Below, one piece after another: positions 23,116 through 34,843 of a DNA stretch of 64,000 nt. A model generated the notes under the pieces. The model did not search any database. It was not told the origin of the DNA and worked only from the letters and a program-made list of their open reading frames with translations. Made by a program: the position numbers and the translations under genes. How positions within the stretch are numbered: the stretch's first letter is position 1; every line of letters begins with the position of its first letter. This stretch comes from Psilocybe azurescens (Eukaryota > Basidiomycota > Agaricomycetes > Agaricales > Agrocybaceae), in NCBI GenBank assembly GCA_023853785.1, contig JAJIRX010000751.1, positions 124,001 to 188,000 of the forward strand. The letters run 5' to 3'.

Positions 23116-24077
23116 CAATTTGCATGTTCACCAGTGTATATTATTCAAACAGGGGGTGGTGGAGACGAAGTTGAGAGAAATTACAAGGCACAAAAATCTT
23201 CGGCGGTGAAAGGCTATTACTGTTAAGACTTTTGCCAAGTATAGTGCCGGCGCACGGACTCTACAGCGTTAAGAATTGCCTGTGGCTACGTCTTTTAATA
23301 TATGTGATCTACACGTCCTAATAAAGTACAAACTTGATACCTAGAGTTGTAAATATATTCCTCGTTGTGCTTGTTACATGCTTGTTGTTTAGGTTGTGCT
23401 CCAATGATTGAGTACTGATGTCACACGATTACAATTGAGACTCATACTCAACTCATACGGTGTTGAGTCACTACAAAGTTACTAAGAAGGTGCACAAACT
23501 ATAGTAGCATCTGTTTTCCCTAAGCTGAACTGCGCACATGGCAGCAATATTGGGTGCATTACAAGAAAATTTTTATTAAGAGTAGGTGGGACACAGTAAT
23601 TAAATGAGCCCCATATAGAACCAACTTCAACACGGAAAGGTGTCAGAAAGCACGGACTTGATGCAAGTCCAAGTCAAGTCTCAGTAATCAACAGTAAATA
23701 GATGGCAACATTGATATTATTCATAAAAATGATCCAACTATACACTCAAATGCATGTACTAAGTCCAGGTTGCGTGGCACGCAAGCACGCAAGCACGCAA
23801 CCTGCCACGCACATTTCCGTATGCCCCTGTATCTCACGTGCATAATACTAGGTCAAATCGCAAAATATGCTTGCCGTATGCTCAACTAGTCAAGAAAATG
23901 TAAGTTTTGGCTACTCATGTAAAGTTTAAGGAAATAAATGACATTAATCCGTAAATGCTCGCAAGGTTATACACTCGTTGTCTTCCTTCCTCCGGAGGTT
24001 GTCGACAATTGATATTTGTGCATCAGTCGCATACATTCCAGAAGTGAGAAGCGTAAGCCTGGTATTTACTTTTTAAA

Positions 24078-25375
24078 TTATTTCTCGCCTTCCGCATTTA
24101 AATTATTTTCCTGGCCCATCACGAGGATTGTGTCAGTCCGCATCCCTGATTCACTTTGTCTGGTTGAATTTCCGTGGAATTGAAGACCTGATAGATGATG
24201 GTTCGTTGATAGATGCGCGTTGGCAGCCGGTGCAAGAACAACTCGTGCAACCATACCAGTCGGAGCAATGCCCTGCCGCCAGTCTTAGTAAAACTCTAGT
24301 ATAAACAGACATGCCAGAATCTCTGATACATACCGCGATTGGACCCAGCAGAGCGGACGAATAAGATTGGAGCCCAAATAACTGTGTGGATGTAACACCG
24401 TTGGTAGACACGAGCGTCAAAAGCTTGAGACTTTCACATGCAGTAACCAGTAGAGCAAGAGCATAGATTACTCCTGACTGAACCAATATGTCGAGGATAT
24501 GCTTGAAATTTCCCCTGGCAGCCTTGTCCTCATTTGAGACAGAATAGATTTTGTATGCAATAAGGCCCGTGGTGACCAGTGTTGTTAGAAAAGACGCAAG
24601 ATATCCGCCAGCTTGGGTTCCATTCATTATCTTCAGTTTATTTAGTGGAGGACTCTCCTGTTTGTCTACCTCCTTTTGAGTTATTAATGAGGCAATGAAT
24701 AGCGCTTTTATAATTCTTTGGCTTAGTTGATCATGGCTTTTAAGGCGGCTGCTGAAAGCTTACCGATCTCTGCCAGAGCTAGGAATAACGATAACGAAAT
24801 CACAGAGAGCGAGCGGTTCCAGACGTGAAAGCATCTCCAAATCTATTAAGGAATGTTTAAAACACTCATATGCTGCTAGAAAATAAAAAGTCCTCACAAG
24901 CAGTCCGTCGGAGAGAGTGATCGTCACAAATGTCACCACAACTGATGCCATGGCAAGTGGTTGTGGAACGGAAAGTGATGAAATGAAGATGGACTCTTTG
25001 TATCCCCATGATTTATGAAAGACCAGACCAAGAAGTACCACTGAAGACCCAATTGAACAATACTCAACAGATATATCGTGGTAATAGTGAGGACGATGAC
25101 TGAGCGTTGAGCTGCTCTTCTGGTCACTGTTGTCTCAATTATAAACATCACTGTCACTGCAAGCACTGGCAACTACGTACGATACAGGTAGAGAGTGCCA
25201 ATATAGATGTTTGTATATACTCCTAAGAGAGGTGAATTGGTCTGTCAATATGCATCGTCCACAGGCACTGACACATACCCATCAAGAAGGTAAATAACAT
25301 TGTGGAATTAAGGCCATCTTTAATCACAGCCTGCTGAAATGAAACAGGCGGTCCAATCGAACCTGGTGAAGACAT
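24078..25375 (-). CDS. Multi-pass membrane protein, WRCFHVW family (paralogue)
   Basis: A second member of the family seen at 4742-6068, on the opposite strand. The start is ATG 25375 (MSSPGSIGPPVSFQQAV), followed by GVYTNIYIGTLYLY, a helix pair ending DGLLV, IWRCFHVWNRSLSVIS, LASFLTTLVTTGLIAYKIY, a long helix exon ending SALLGPIA, and a tail with GIAPTGMVARVVL. It stops at 24078-24080 after NLNAEGEK. Exon boundaries match the paralogue, with introns of about 50-75 nt. One frame break lies in a T-run (24997-24999, plus strand), where one more T would join the flanking exon sequence. About seven membrane segments are predicted. Function is unknown. Confidence 0.77.
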
Positions 25376-26209
25376 GGAGGACAAAACTTTTAGAAAGGAC
25401 CTTCGAGGTGTTGATTGTTGCGGTTGGTCGTCGCTTCGAACCCCTTAAGTAGAAACATAGAGGATAAGTATAGAATAAATTTTATCGCCCTCGGAAGTTT
25501 TGCGTAGCTGCTTCTTCAACTGCCCCATTTCTCAATTACTGAACGTACATGCACCATTCGGATGAATCTTGCGAACCATATCGGTCAGATTCGGGACAAG
25601 CAAGTGAGCTTTGATTAAAGATTGTGCATTGATGGCTGATGAAGTCATTAATGAACGCCAAAGTGGCATACAATCCTTATTTCATCTATTTATTCCCCGA
25701 TTAGCGATAATCAAATCAAATCAGCTTTGTTGAGATCAATCAGGAATATCCGGTCGGAATACAATCAACTCCTCGTAAATTGATACTCCTCGTAAACCAT
25801 ACACTCTCATAAACCCATAAACCCATAAATACACAATATGCCTTAAATCGTAGCGTGGGCAGTCTACCAAGGGGTATGCGTGATGAGAGTCTCAATAACT
25901 GTATATTTACATATCGAAATTTATCACTGCTCAATCTAATTTTTTTTGGCTCCGTTAAGATCAACTCCGCAAAATTTGGGGGTGGTGTATCCTGATATAG
26001 GGCGCTAGATACACGTACAATTATGGCTTTGACAGGAAAACCGATCAAGATTTTCTGTAGCCACATTCTGTTTCGGCCTTCTCGCTGGACAAGAACCAGA
26101 TGGCCATAGTATTTTAATGATAGAACGATCAGCAGAGTGCAACAATCTAGGTATTCTATTTGCGTTTGGTGGTACACTGCAATTGATTCTCCAAATTAAG
26201 CCACTGCTT
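25376..26209. other. Intergenic DNA with an uncertain minus-strand ORF
   Basis: A 145-codon minus-strand ORF (25740-26177) includes GHLVLVQREGRNRMWLQK. I do not recognise it, and I see no flanking exons or start context. Otherwise nothing is visible. Confidence 0.3.
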
Positions 26210-26211
26210 TA

Positions 26212-26684
26212 CCGCTAAATACAAAACGGTAGACGTTTTTAAAAAAAACGGATGTGCGCCTTTGTTTACCATAAACAACCAGATATGGCATGCTCCACAG
26301 AAACCATGACGCAGCATGTCCTCGACCTCATTGCTCCATGTTCCCCCACTTCGCTTGACCTCTGGCCTCTTCCTCAATACAGTCCACTATGTCAACGCAA
26401 TATATCAATTGTTGACCCTATCGGCGGCAAGAAGCCTACGTAGATGGACTTGCAGTATAAAGGCCAGAATATAGCAAAAATTGGCCATCGTTGTAGTTAT
26501 AGTGTATACCGTAGTTCGGCGCATTTACCGTAAATGGTGCCAAGTAATGCTGTGCCACTATGTCGCCACTCTGCTCCCCAATACTGACCTCACTACGCAT
26601 CAGCTCTGCCTAAATACGGGTATTTATACAAACAAAGGCCCACATCCGTTTTTTTAAAAACGTCTATCGTTTTGCATTTAGCTG
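26212..26684. mobile_element. TA-flanked MITE, 473 bp
   Basis: Flanked by TA at 26210-26211 and 26685-26686. The left end reads CCGCTAAATACAAAACGG and the right end is the inverse of CAGCTAAATGCAAAACGA. The inverted repeats run about 60 bp, through a T/A-rich GTTTTTAAAAAAA block to GCCTTTGTTT. There is no coding capacity. The TA duplication suggests a Tc1/mariner-type MITE. Confidence 0.8.
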
Positions 26685-26686
26685 TA

Positions 26687-27179
26687 AGGTCGTGGGATTC
26701 CCGTCCGTCACTCGGGAAGATGTCGGAAGATACATAATCAGAAGAAGCAGGAATGGAATGATGTTTGCGAGGTCTTATTTTGAGAAACGGTCCGGTTGGG
26801 AGGACAAAACCTCTACATCAGTGCTATCTTTGATTTCTACATACTTGCTATTCTTAATGAAAAAAGCCTTCTCAACACGATTTTTGTTTAAGTTTGACGT
26901 TGTGCGCTGATGATCCCATTTTACTTGTGAAGAAGAAGCAAACTCGGAGTACCACTGAGTCTTCCGATGGAGACTAGTTTCTCCATGTATTGAACGGTTC
27001 AACCAAATATCAGCGTGTATCAATCCGGATGCAATGATGTAAGTAACTGGGATTGCAACTTTCTACCTGAGCTTAAATTGATACATAAAAGGCCAATAGA
27101 GTGAGATGATGTTATTGAGCATCATCGGAAGATAGGTAAGTCACTGCTCGCAGACCAAGGTGGATATATGAGATCGTGT
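26687..27179. other. Intergenic DNA
   Basis: No feature recognised. A 72-codon plus-strand ORF (26692-26910) has no domain and no splice context. Confidence 0.35.
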
Positions 27180-27520
27180 TGGGTAGAGGGGGAAAGCTCC
27201 AACACCCTCCACTGAAAGAAGAAAATACAAGCCAAGGGACAAAAATATGTTCACCGCGATGCGGATCAGATCAATTTCCGCTCAACTCCAATGATCAATC
27301 CTTTACTCGTAGACTGGGCAACAATCTGCCTCAGGAGCTTGAGGCTTTCCTAGATTGGACCCGGTAGGAGCACAGGTTTCCGTGGACAAGAAAAGCGGTA
27401 ACAATGGCAGAGATCAAACCAGACTAATGTAGATGTAGGGTCATAAAGACAACTCACGAGGATTAGAACATTTTGCACTTTATATTTCCAAAATCCACAC
27501 TGCTCTTGTACCTCCCCGTC
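27180..27520 (-). pseudogene. DUF6535-family relic
   Basis: Read on the minus strand, this matches the first conserved block of the intact DUF6535 gene at 55087-57133. Before the intron it has EQCGFWKYKVQNVLIL, against EQCEIWKDEVQNVLIF in the intact gene. A GTGAGT donor and TTAG acceptor sit at the same place, then SGLISAIVTAFLVHGN, against SGLFSAIVTAFLIQS. Downstream, LLRQIVAQS-like and FLSLGL-like pieces follow in shifted frames with stops. Only the first about 100 residues remain; the membrane core is missing. The retained intron shows it came from duplicated genomic DNA, not a reverse-transcribed copy. Confidence 0.65.
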
Positions 27521-27967
27521 AGCAACTCCGTATTAATTCACGGTGAAGACATTGAAGGTAAGTCACGGTGAAATTGGTAAAGACGGGAAGGAACAAATTT
27601 ACCTCGCAAACCGGCCAGTTTTGAAGCTGTATGATGGCCCTATTGCTCAATACGAGCAAACAGTAAGAAGCATTTCATATCAGAATAGTATAGTCTGGAA
27701 CGCCCAACACGCGAGAATATGGTGGTAATGAACCCTGTCTAAACGTTGTCGGGCATGGCGGCAGTTTTCTGCGAGTCGGTCACATTTTACAGAAGATAGA
27801 TATTTTGCTCTTTCGAAATTCGGATCAACACTGACTGGAATTTGTGTTTTTTAATGGGAAATTGGCGTATGGATGCGCATGCACATGCGTTTCTCGATTC
27901 TTTTTTAAAACTTTTTTAATGTATTATACTGTGCTAACATACACCTCTCCCCTTTTTTTTTTAATAG
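27521..27967. other. Intergenic or 5' region of the CAP-Gly gene
   Basis: No recognisable exon. A pyrimidine tract ending TTTTTTTTTTAATAG (27952-27967) looks like a splice acceptor just before the first coding-like sequence of the CAP-Gly gene, so an upstream exon probably lies here or further left. Confidence 0.35.
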
Positions 27968-30900
27968 ACATCGAAGTCCCAATAGACGACCTGCTCAGTC
28001 CGCCATCCTGCACGTCCAACAAAGGCCTCTCCCCCTCTCCCTCCTCACACTCCCTCTCCCCATCCGCCTCCTCCCCTCTGCACTCAAGCGCCAAACAAAA
28101 CCTAATCATCATCACCATTCGGGAAATAACCATAGGCAACAGCACCACCACCTCCGGCCGATGTCGAACCACCCGCACACGTCGAAGGTGGACGCGGAGA
28201 GCGATGCGGCGAGCAGCATGCGCGTCAGCGTGTTGAGCCGGAGTATCGCGGGTGCGTCTTTGAGCGGGGCTGGGGCTGGGGCTGGGGTTTTGAGGAGCAG
28301 CAGGAGCAGTGTCGCGTCGTCTGCACGCACCGGCCGCGATAGGGATAGAGAGCACTGCTGGCGCCGACTGCTGTATGTCTGACATACAGCAATTTATATA
28401 CATGACTTATGTAAGAATTGATGTAAGTATGACATATAGCATTTATGTTTAGAAATAATACAGATATCAGACATATATTGTGTTCAGTGGCTGTATTTTG
28501 AACAAACGCAACTGCTGTTTCTAAGCTGTAAGTAAATAAAACACCTGATTAAACAGAATTTCTTTTCTTTGGCTGTTTGTCAAAGATACAGAATAGCTGT
28601 ATATAATTACTGTATGTTTTACATACAGATATGGTGTATATAATTGCTGTATGTTATACAAACATAACTTGTCTAAATAAAACTTACAGTTAAAGAACTT
28701 CAGACCTTCTGTTAGTAAAACAAACAGAATTTGTGTATGTAATTACTGTATGTTGAACTTACACCAAAACATACAGTATTTGACTGGCTCAGGTATGTTT
28801 CGCTGTAAGTTTGACATACAGTAATTACATACACAAATTCTGTTTGTTTTACTAACAGAAGTTCTGTTCTTTAACTGTAAGTTTTATTTAGACAAGTTAT
28901 GTTTGTATAACATACAGCAATTATATACAGCTATTCTGTATCTTTGACAAACAGCCAAAGAAAAGAAATTCTGTTTATTTGGTATTTTATTTACTTACAG
29001 CTTAGCCACTGAACACAATATATGTCTGATATCTGTATTATTTCTAAACATAATTGTTGTATACCATACATACATCAATTATTACATAATTCATGTATAT
29101 AAATCGCTGTATGTCCAACATACAGCGATCGGCGCCAGCAGTGGAGGGCGATCAGAGCTCGCAGCACTCGCTATTATCCCCGTCTAGCCGGCCCGGTACC
29201 GGATCGAGGAATGGAAGTGCAGCGTTGCGGAGCAGCAGTGCGAGTATGCATAGCCTGTCGAGCGTGGCGAGTGCGAGCACGATTTATGCTGTGCGGCCTG
29301 GTGCGGGTGTTGAGAGGAACAGGGACACCAACAATAACAATAACGGCAACAACAACAAGGAAGAGGAGAAGATGTCGCCTGCGAAGAGGATTGCGTCGGA
29401 AGTGCGCGCTGCGAATGCCAACGCTGCTTCGAATACGATTAGGAAGGCTCCAGACAGAGACAGGGAGAGGCCCGACTCGAAGCTTACCCCGTCGATTGTG
29501 GAGCCGGATGGTGTTGGGGACAGTGATATCTATCTTACGGATGAGGACGTGGACGCGGATCTGGGTGCTGGCGATGAGGATAAAGATGAGGTTGGGGTTG
29601 ATGAGCAGGATGGAGAGGATGGGGAGAGTGTGGCTGCAACGGAGAGCGTGTTGGATGGGGAAAGAGAGGAGGAAGAGGGTATGGACGTGGACGTAGACAA
29701 TTCCGAGGTGGGCGACGATGACGATACCGTCAGTTTCAGCGGCAATGGCAATGAAGACCAAGCACAAACACAGGACGACACGCAGAGTCTCATGAGCGAG
29801 GCCCCCTCGGTATATCATACCCCACGGCAGGCGGAGCCACGCGGGCTGGCGACGAACAGCGTCGCATCTGCAGCAACATCGGCATCCCGGACCGGCGTCC
29901 GTACGCGTACAACGACGACAACGTCACCAGCGGCGGTGTCGAGGCCGAAATCGCTCGCGCCGTCCATAAAATCCAAGTCACCTTCTCCAAAGAGACCGCC
30001 GCGGAAAAGGGTTCTTTCATCCGCATCTTCGGCCTCGGTCTCGTCCATCCGCACGTCGCAGTACTCCAGTGCGGTAGGCGGGTCAGTGGCCGCGTCGTCG
30101 AGCCTAGTTCGAGAGGGAGCGCATATAGTGTCACCACACCGCGCACGACGACGCGCTTGGCGGGCGCGGGGAGTAGGACATCACCCTCGCCGTCTACTTC
30201 GCGGCCCTCACCTACGACGGCAAAACCCGCCTCGCGGCCCGTGTCGAGGGTGTCCACAAGGTTGATCTCTGGTGGAAGCAGAAGGCCGGTGTTCAGCGCG
30301 TCTACTGCTACGACGGACACGGGCAGCACGAGCACGTACCGCACTGCGCCCGGCAACACAGGCGCTGCGGGGCTGTCTGTGTCTGTGCGCCAGAGGAGGA
30401 CATCGGCGACGAGCACGACGAGCACGCGCACGGCCGGGGAGGCGGGCGGTCGGCGGCGGGCTCACCGGTGCATGCGCGGGTGCGCAGGATCTCGGGCGCG
30501 AGTGTGAGTTCTGTGGCGAGCAACGCGAGCAGTGTGCGGTCGGCGGCGGCTTGTGCGCGGACGAGGACTGTCGGGGCGGGGACGCCGGTGAAGAGGGTGC
30601 CGTCTGTGCCTGATCCGACGAAGCTAAGTCCGGTGGTGGCGAGGGCTGGGAGCGGGACGGTCGGGAGGACGAAGAGCAGTGGTGGTGCGAGCGGGAGTGG
30701 GCCAATTCAGCCATCCGTGTCGGGATCGTCGAACAGCTCCGTCAAGTCTCCAACTCCACCGGTGAAGAAGTTGAGTGTGGGTGCCGCGGGCGCAACGCTC
30801 GCGAGTGCAGCGCGGAGCAGGACGCTCTCGCATAAAAGTCGACGGAGTCTGTGCGCAGACCTCTTAACGTCAATGCCAACACGAAGACCAAGGAGAATGA

Positions 30901-32085
30901 GAAGCCGGAAGGTCGGGAGGAGGTGCCGCCTGTGCCTCCTGCGCCGTCACCGGCTGTGAGTGTTGCTCCTGCGCTGTCCAATAAAGAGGGAGGGGATGAG
31001 GAGAAGGAGAATGTCACATCTCTTGCAACGCAGGTGCCGCCAGTTGTACCTCCTACGACGATATCAGACGCGTCTGCGCCGCCGCCTCCACTGCCGCCGC
31101 CAGAGAACACCTCGAGCACGATAACGATCCGGCCAAAGGTGTATTCGGACAATAACGAGCATAAAAAGACGAGCAGCTCAGCGTTGAGTTCGAGTGTGGC
31201 GACGCTTAGACGGAAGGATCCACGGACACGATCAAGACTGTCAAGTCGTCTGGGCTTTCGTCGGTGACGACGTCCGATGGGTCTTCTAAAGCTGCTGGTG
31301 CTGCCGAGGCAGAACCGAAGGCGAAGCAGCAGCAAGGCAAAAGCTTGCCCGCGTCGGCTCCTCTACCCCCTCTTCCGTTATCGGCACCGTCTTCTCCCAC
31401 TCCGCCTTCCCTCTCTCCACCCAAAAAGCCTGCGCTCACTAAACAGCTGAGCTCGATCGACTCCCTCCTCGCCTCGGATGTCCCGACAGGGTCTACCCTC
31501 GAGATCGGCATCCCGTGCATCATCTCCTTGAAGCACAAGAGGTTCAAATCCTACGCCCGGTACATCAGCGAAGTTGTGGGCGAGCGGGGCCCGTGGGTCG
31601 GCGTCGAAGTGCCCCTGCCCGTCGGTGGCGACAGCTGGGGCGACGGGTCCGGGTCCGGGTTCGGATTGGCGGGGAGTGCGTTCAGCACGAGCAGCGGGGG
31701 CGGTGGGGCGGGAAGCGGTGCCAGTGGCGAGAAGGCGGATGATAGGCAGTGGAACGACGGTTCGTGGGGCGGGATCCGGTACTTCGAGATCGGCGGGATG
31801 ATGATGGGCTCCGAGTGGGACTATAGCGCGGAGGAACGCGGCGCCCGTCGGAGACGGATCGACGCGGGCAGTGTGGGCGGCGCGGTGTGGGGCAGCAATT
31901 TGAGGGATAATAAAGGCGTGAAGAGGGAGGGAGACCAGCTGAGCATCTCGTCGGAGAGGATGATGAAGCGGGTGCGCAGCGTGAGCCCGGCGGTGTCGGA
32001 TATGTCTGGTACGGAGTCGCGGGGCTTGTTTGTGAGGCCACAGCAGGTGCTATATGTTGTTGATGCTGTGGGCGCGGATTTGTGA
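27968..32085 (+). pseudogene. CAP-Gly domain protein gene split by a transposon
   Basis: A large, Ser/Thr/Pro-rich, GC-rich coding region ending in a CAP-Gly domain, a module that binds the C-terminal EEY/F of tubulin or EB1-type proteins. The domain is near 31500-31800: YISEVVGERGPWVGVEVPL, then an unusual Gly/Ser-rich insertion of about 45 residues, then WNDGSWGGIRYFEIGG, and GLFVRPQQ close to the stop at 32085. N-terminal parts include MSNHPHTSKVDAESDAASS (28161) and an acidic stretch at 29520-29720. A 791-bp element sits at 28353-29143; across it the frame would join RDRDRE to GDQSSQ. Other frame changes lie near 28120, 30110, 30470, 30835 and 31215, with coding signal continuing after each and no other nonsense codons. 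These shifts may be sequence errors; the insertion is the strongest reason to call it broken. Confidence 0.7.
28353..29143. mobile_element. Fold-back CACTG element inserted in the CAP-Gly gene, 791 bp
   Basis: The ends are CACTGCTGGCGCCGA and its inverse TCGGCGCCAGCAGTG, with GAG directly outside both (28350-28352 and 29144-29146). CACT[AG] ends plus a 3-bp duplication are typical of the CACTA/EnSpm (CMC) group, which in Agaricomycetes includes Plavaka. Almost the whole element is one inverted repeat: arms of about 350-400 bp meet near 28770-28800. CTGTATGT/ACATACAG words recur throughout. There is no transposase. As RNA it would form a very long hairpin. Confidence 0.85.
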
Positions 32086-33183
32086 GGCCGCCTTTGGATG
32101 TGGTTTTTGTCTTCTTCTTTTCTCTGGATTTTGGATTCGTTGATTGGTGTTGGTGTTGTTTGCTCGTCGTCTCGCTCAATTAGGTTTTTATGTATTCAAG
32201 AACCGTGCTTTGAACCCTCATTCAAATTCTGTTTACTTTTTTTCTTCCTTCCTTTTCCGTCTTTCCACGTTTATATGCTTCCGTCTTCCCGTCATGATCC
32301 AAAGTTCTTAATCGTTGTTTTAGTTTGTTTGTTCTTTCTCTTTTTCTGTGGAATATTTTTCTTTGCATCTCGTTTGGGCATACCTAACTCACTCTCGTTA
32401 ATTAGATAGATACGTACAATTCTGTGCAAAGAGCTATACTGCTGACACACTCGTTTAATCACGCATGCAACTGTTCTTGCTATCTTATTACACGAAAGTC
32501 ATTCGGCAGTCTACGTTGAAATTCATACTTGTGCACTATGTTAGGATTGGAAAACACAGTTTTTACAAGGAGCTTGTAGGTCATACGGGGCGGATTGTCT
32601 GTGTGTTTTCAAGATCAAGCTGGAAACAAAGTACCCTCTAATATCCTCCAATCGGAATGTGTTGGTGATGGGCTTAAGATGGATCCGATGATCTTGTGCC
32701 GAGCAGCATATGTAGTACATCAGCCATTTTTAGAGTTCTCAGGCGGCTTCCGAGGCACAACGATATATTATTCTCGTCGGCATTGTCAAGAAGCAATCGA
32801 TGCAAAGCAACGCGGCTCAGGAGCTCAATTCTCTTTCAAATCTACGTGTTCTCACGGTCAGTGTGATTACATCGATGTGAGAGATAATCGTCACGGAAAG
32901 GGTAAATGTTTTTCGATTTTCAATCACGGACTACATAAAGGGTACGCCTATCGATCCCGTCGACGTGACGATACCATAAAAATTTGCATCCATCGTATAC
33001 AACAACAACCTATGGCTTTCCAGTCATCTCTTGCACTGGCCAAAGAAACTTCGCGAGCTCTGTACATATCCCCTACAAATCATATCAGCCTCACATCCAC
33101 TGGGCATATCCATCAATCGCATGTCCGTTCTATGGGTCTTTGTGGGTAAGTCCGTGTGTTCATGGTGCCGAATCGTCTTTTCA
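32086..33183. other. 3' flank and region without a supportable gene
   Basis: 32100-32350 is T-rich, fitting a 3' untranslated region of the CAP-Gly gene. A 184-codon plus-strand frame (32595-33149) includes GSGAQFSFKSTCSHGQCDY but has no ATG at its start, no recognised domain and no splice support, so I do not call it. Confidence 0.35.
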
Positions 33184-34560
33184 TCAACGCAGAATGGGAT
33201 TTTGACCACTAAACAGGAAGTGATTCGAAACCCTGGCATCCATCGCCATCTTCGACTCCGGGTCCCTCCTCGACGCCATGTCCAGTTCTCGGTCCGTCCT
33301 AAAGCCTTGTCCGACGCGGCGAAGGGGTTTCTTTATCGTCGGAAGGTCGTTCCGCTGCCCCTGTCGCCCTTTCCTTCCGGTCGATGGACCAGCTGTCGGC
33401 TGCCTTGAGCTTTGAGCTACTTGGCGAGACTCTGGCAGCTCGTTCTTCCGTTCCTGGCCACGCCCGGCCTTCCCCCCTGCTCCTCGCGAAGTCGAGGTCG
33501 TTCCGCCGTCCCCGGCCTCTCCCACCCCTCCCTCCCTCCTGCTCAGCCCCAAATCGGGCACAGAAATAGAATCGTCGCCTGTCCCTCGTCCCAGGGGCCG
33601 ATGCTCTGATAACCTGCCCATACCAAAATTTCTTATCAATGCCCAATTGTAGAGAGACGGAAATGCAAAATATTACCTTCGAGCAGTTGTTGTACCGGGA
33701 TTGTCATTGATCTTCCGCTCAACGGGCGCAAACCCGGAGCTGTGGTCTTCGTGGTTCTGTATCTGTTCGGATCTAATATATGGTGTAATTTCCGTCTCTC
33801 CAAGTGGAGGATAGAAATTGGGTGCAGATGTGGATTGTTGATAATCCAAGGAGTCTGAAACAATGCCAGCTCCCAGTGTGGCGGTAATGTCGTTTGATCG
33901 ACCACAAATCTCTCGGCTGGGCGCGGCTCTTGTCACCACCCTCGCATAGGGCGAATATCGCTGCGTCCTTGTGGATGTCGAGCAATGCCGTGACGACCAC
34001 AACGATGATTGGATGGGAGATGGCGATCTAGTGTCGGCTAATGGTGGGATCGGTAGCAGTGGCTCGGGATCGTGGAGGTCTTTGGAGGCCTCGCCCCAAT
34101 TGAATTCGAATATATCATTGGGGTAGTCAACAGTAAATTCGTCGGAGACATACAAGGGAAGAAGAGGGTATGCCTCCGCCAGTGTGAAACCGTCGTCTAA
34201 GGAAGACCCCATGCCATAATACGTATGGAGGTACGGCGCATGTGGGGATGTGTTTTCGTGCTGAAGGAAGGCCGGTACGATTGTCTGCGGGGTAGCAGGG
34301 GAAGGAGACGGCGGTAGTGAGGAGCATGCATTGGAGGATGGTGAATGGGTCGAAAGAGCCGAATGTGGATGCTGGTATCCGCCAAGCTCGCTGCTAGATT
34401 GATGTGGAAGTGACAATAGTGTTGCAGCTGGGTCTATAGCTATTGTCGCATGTCAGAAGAAAGTTTTCATGACTGTGTGGGTGCAGTGACCGAGGTAGAA
34501 TGGGCTTACCAGCATCGGTAGACCACAAGTGAATACATGGTGTCGATAGCAGTGTTCCAC
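33184..34560 (-). CDS. Hypothetical fungal protein, Ser/Pro-rich
   Basis: Not recognised. The best-supported exon runs from about 34430 to 33690: SLPHQSSSELGGYQHPHSA, a Ser/Pro-rich stretch, then an acidic/aromatic segment FTVDYPNDIFEFNWGEASKD. An upstream exon with HLWSTDA joins at a TATAG acceptor near 34440. Downstream, a GTAATATT donor at about 33680 and a CAG near 33620 lead to a polar exon with GDDSISVPDLGLS and a basic patch RNDLPTIKKPLRRVGQGF, ending near 33184. The true start was not found. Acidic, Ser/Pro-rich and basic blocks are common in fungal regulators, but no DNA-binding domain is visible, so I assign no function. Its 5' end lies about 280 bp from the 3' end of the nitrate reductase gene, on the same strand. 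Confidence 0.45.
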
Positions 34561-34843
34561 GATCATGTACCAGCTCGGGGAACCATCTTACGTCTCACCT
34601 TCGCCGGTGGCTACAGCGAGCATTACGCATTAGTTCGTGAATAAAATCAAGCGCACATCGAAACGATTGGCAAATCCTCACCAGTATGTTCAGGAAACGA
34701 AGTAGTTGATGATATTTATTGGTGTAATATTGCATTGGACGGTTTACACCGAAGATAGAGCATGAAACTTTGCATTGTTATAAGATATGTTGACAGCATA
34801 TGGCCACATTATCTATTCCACACCTATCGACCTGAGCAAGACC

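Larger units (their letters stand above)
22162..23826. mobile_element. hAT-like non-autonomous element, 1665 bp, 8-bp TSD
   Basis: The left end reads GGGCATCAGGAAATGTGCG and the right end is the inverse of GGGCATACGGAAATGTGCG. The inverted repeat continues about 45 bp into TTGCGTGC tandem units. The 8-bp word CTGTATCT lies directly outside both ends (22154-22161 and 23827-23834). An 8-bp duplication is typical of the hAT superfamily. There is no transposase ORF. Inside are a TTGCGTGG-rich satellite (22935-23110) and two related A-rich phrases near 22725-22770 and 22810-22860. Confidence 0.85.

Noticed and set aside
25425..25450. tRNA-like B-box (CTTCGAACCCC)
   Set aside because: No matching A-box, cloverleaf or acceptor stem around it.
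29174..30054. Minus-strand ORFs opposite the CAP-Gly gene
   Set aside because: Shadows of a GC-rich coding strand; the plus strand carries the domain motifs.
32595..33149. 184-codon plus-strand ORF with several Cys and His
   Set aside because: No ATG at the start, no true zinc-finger spacing and no homologue I recognise.
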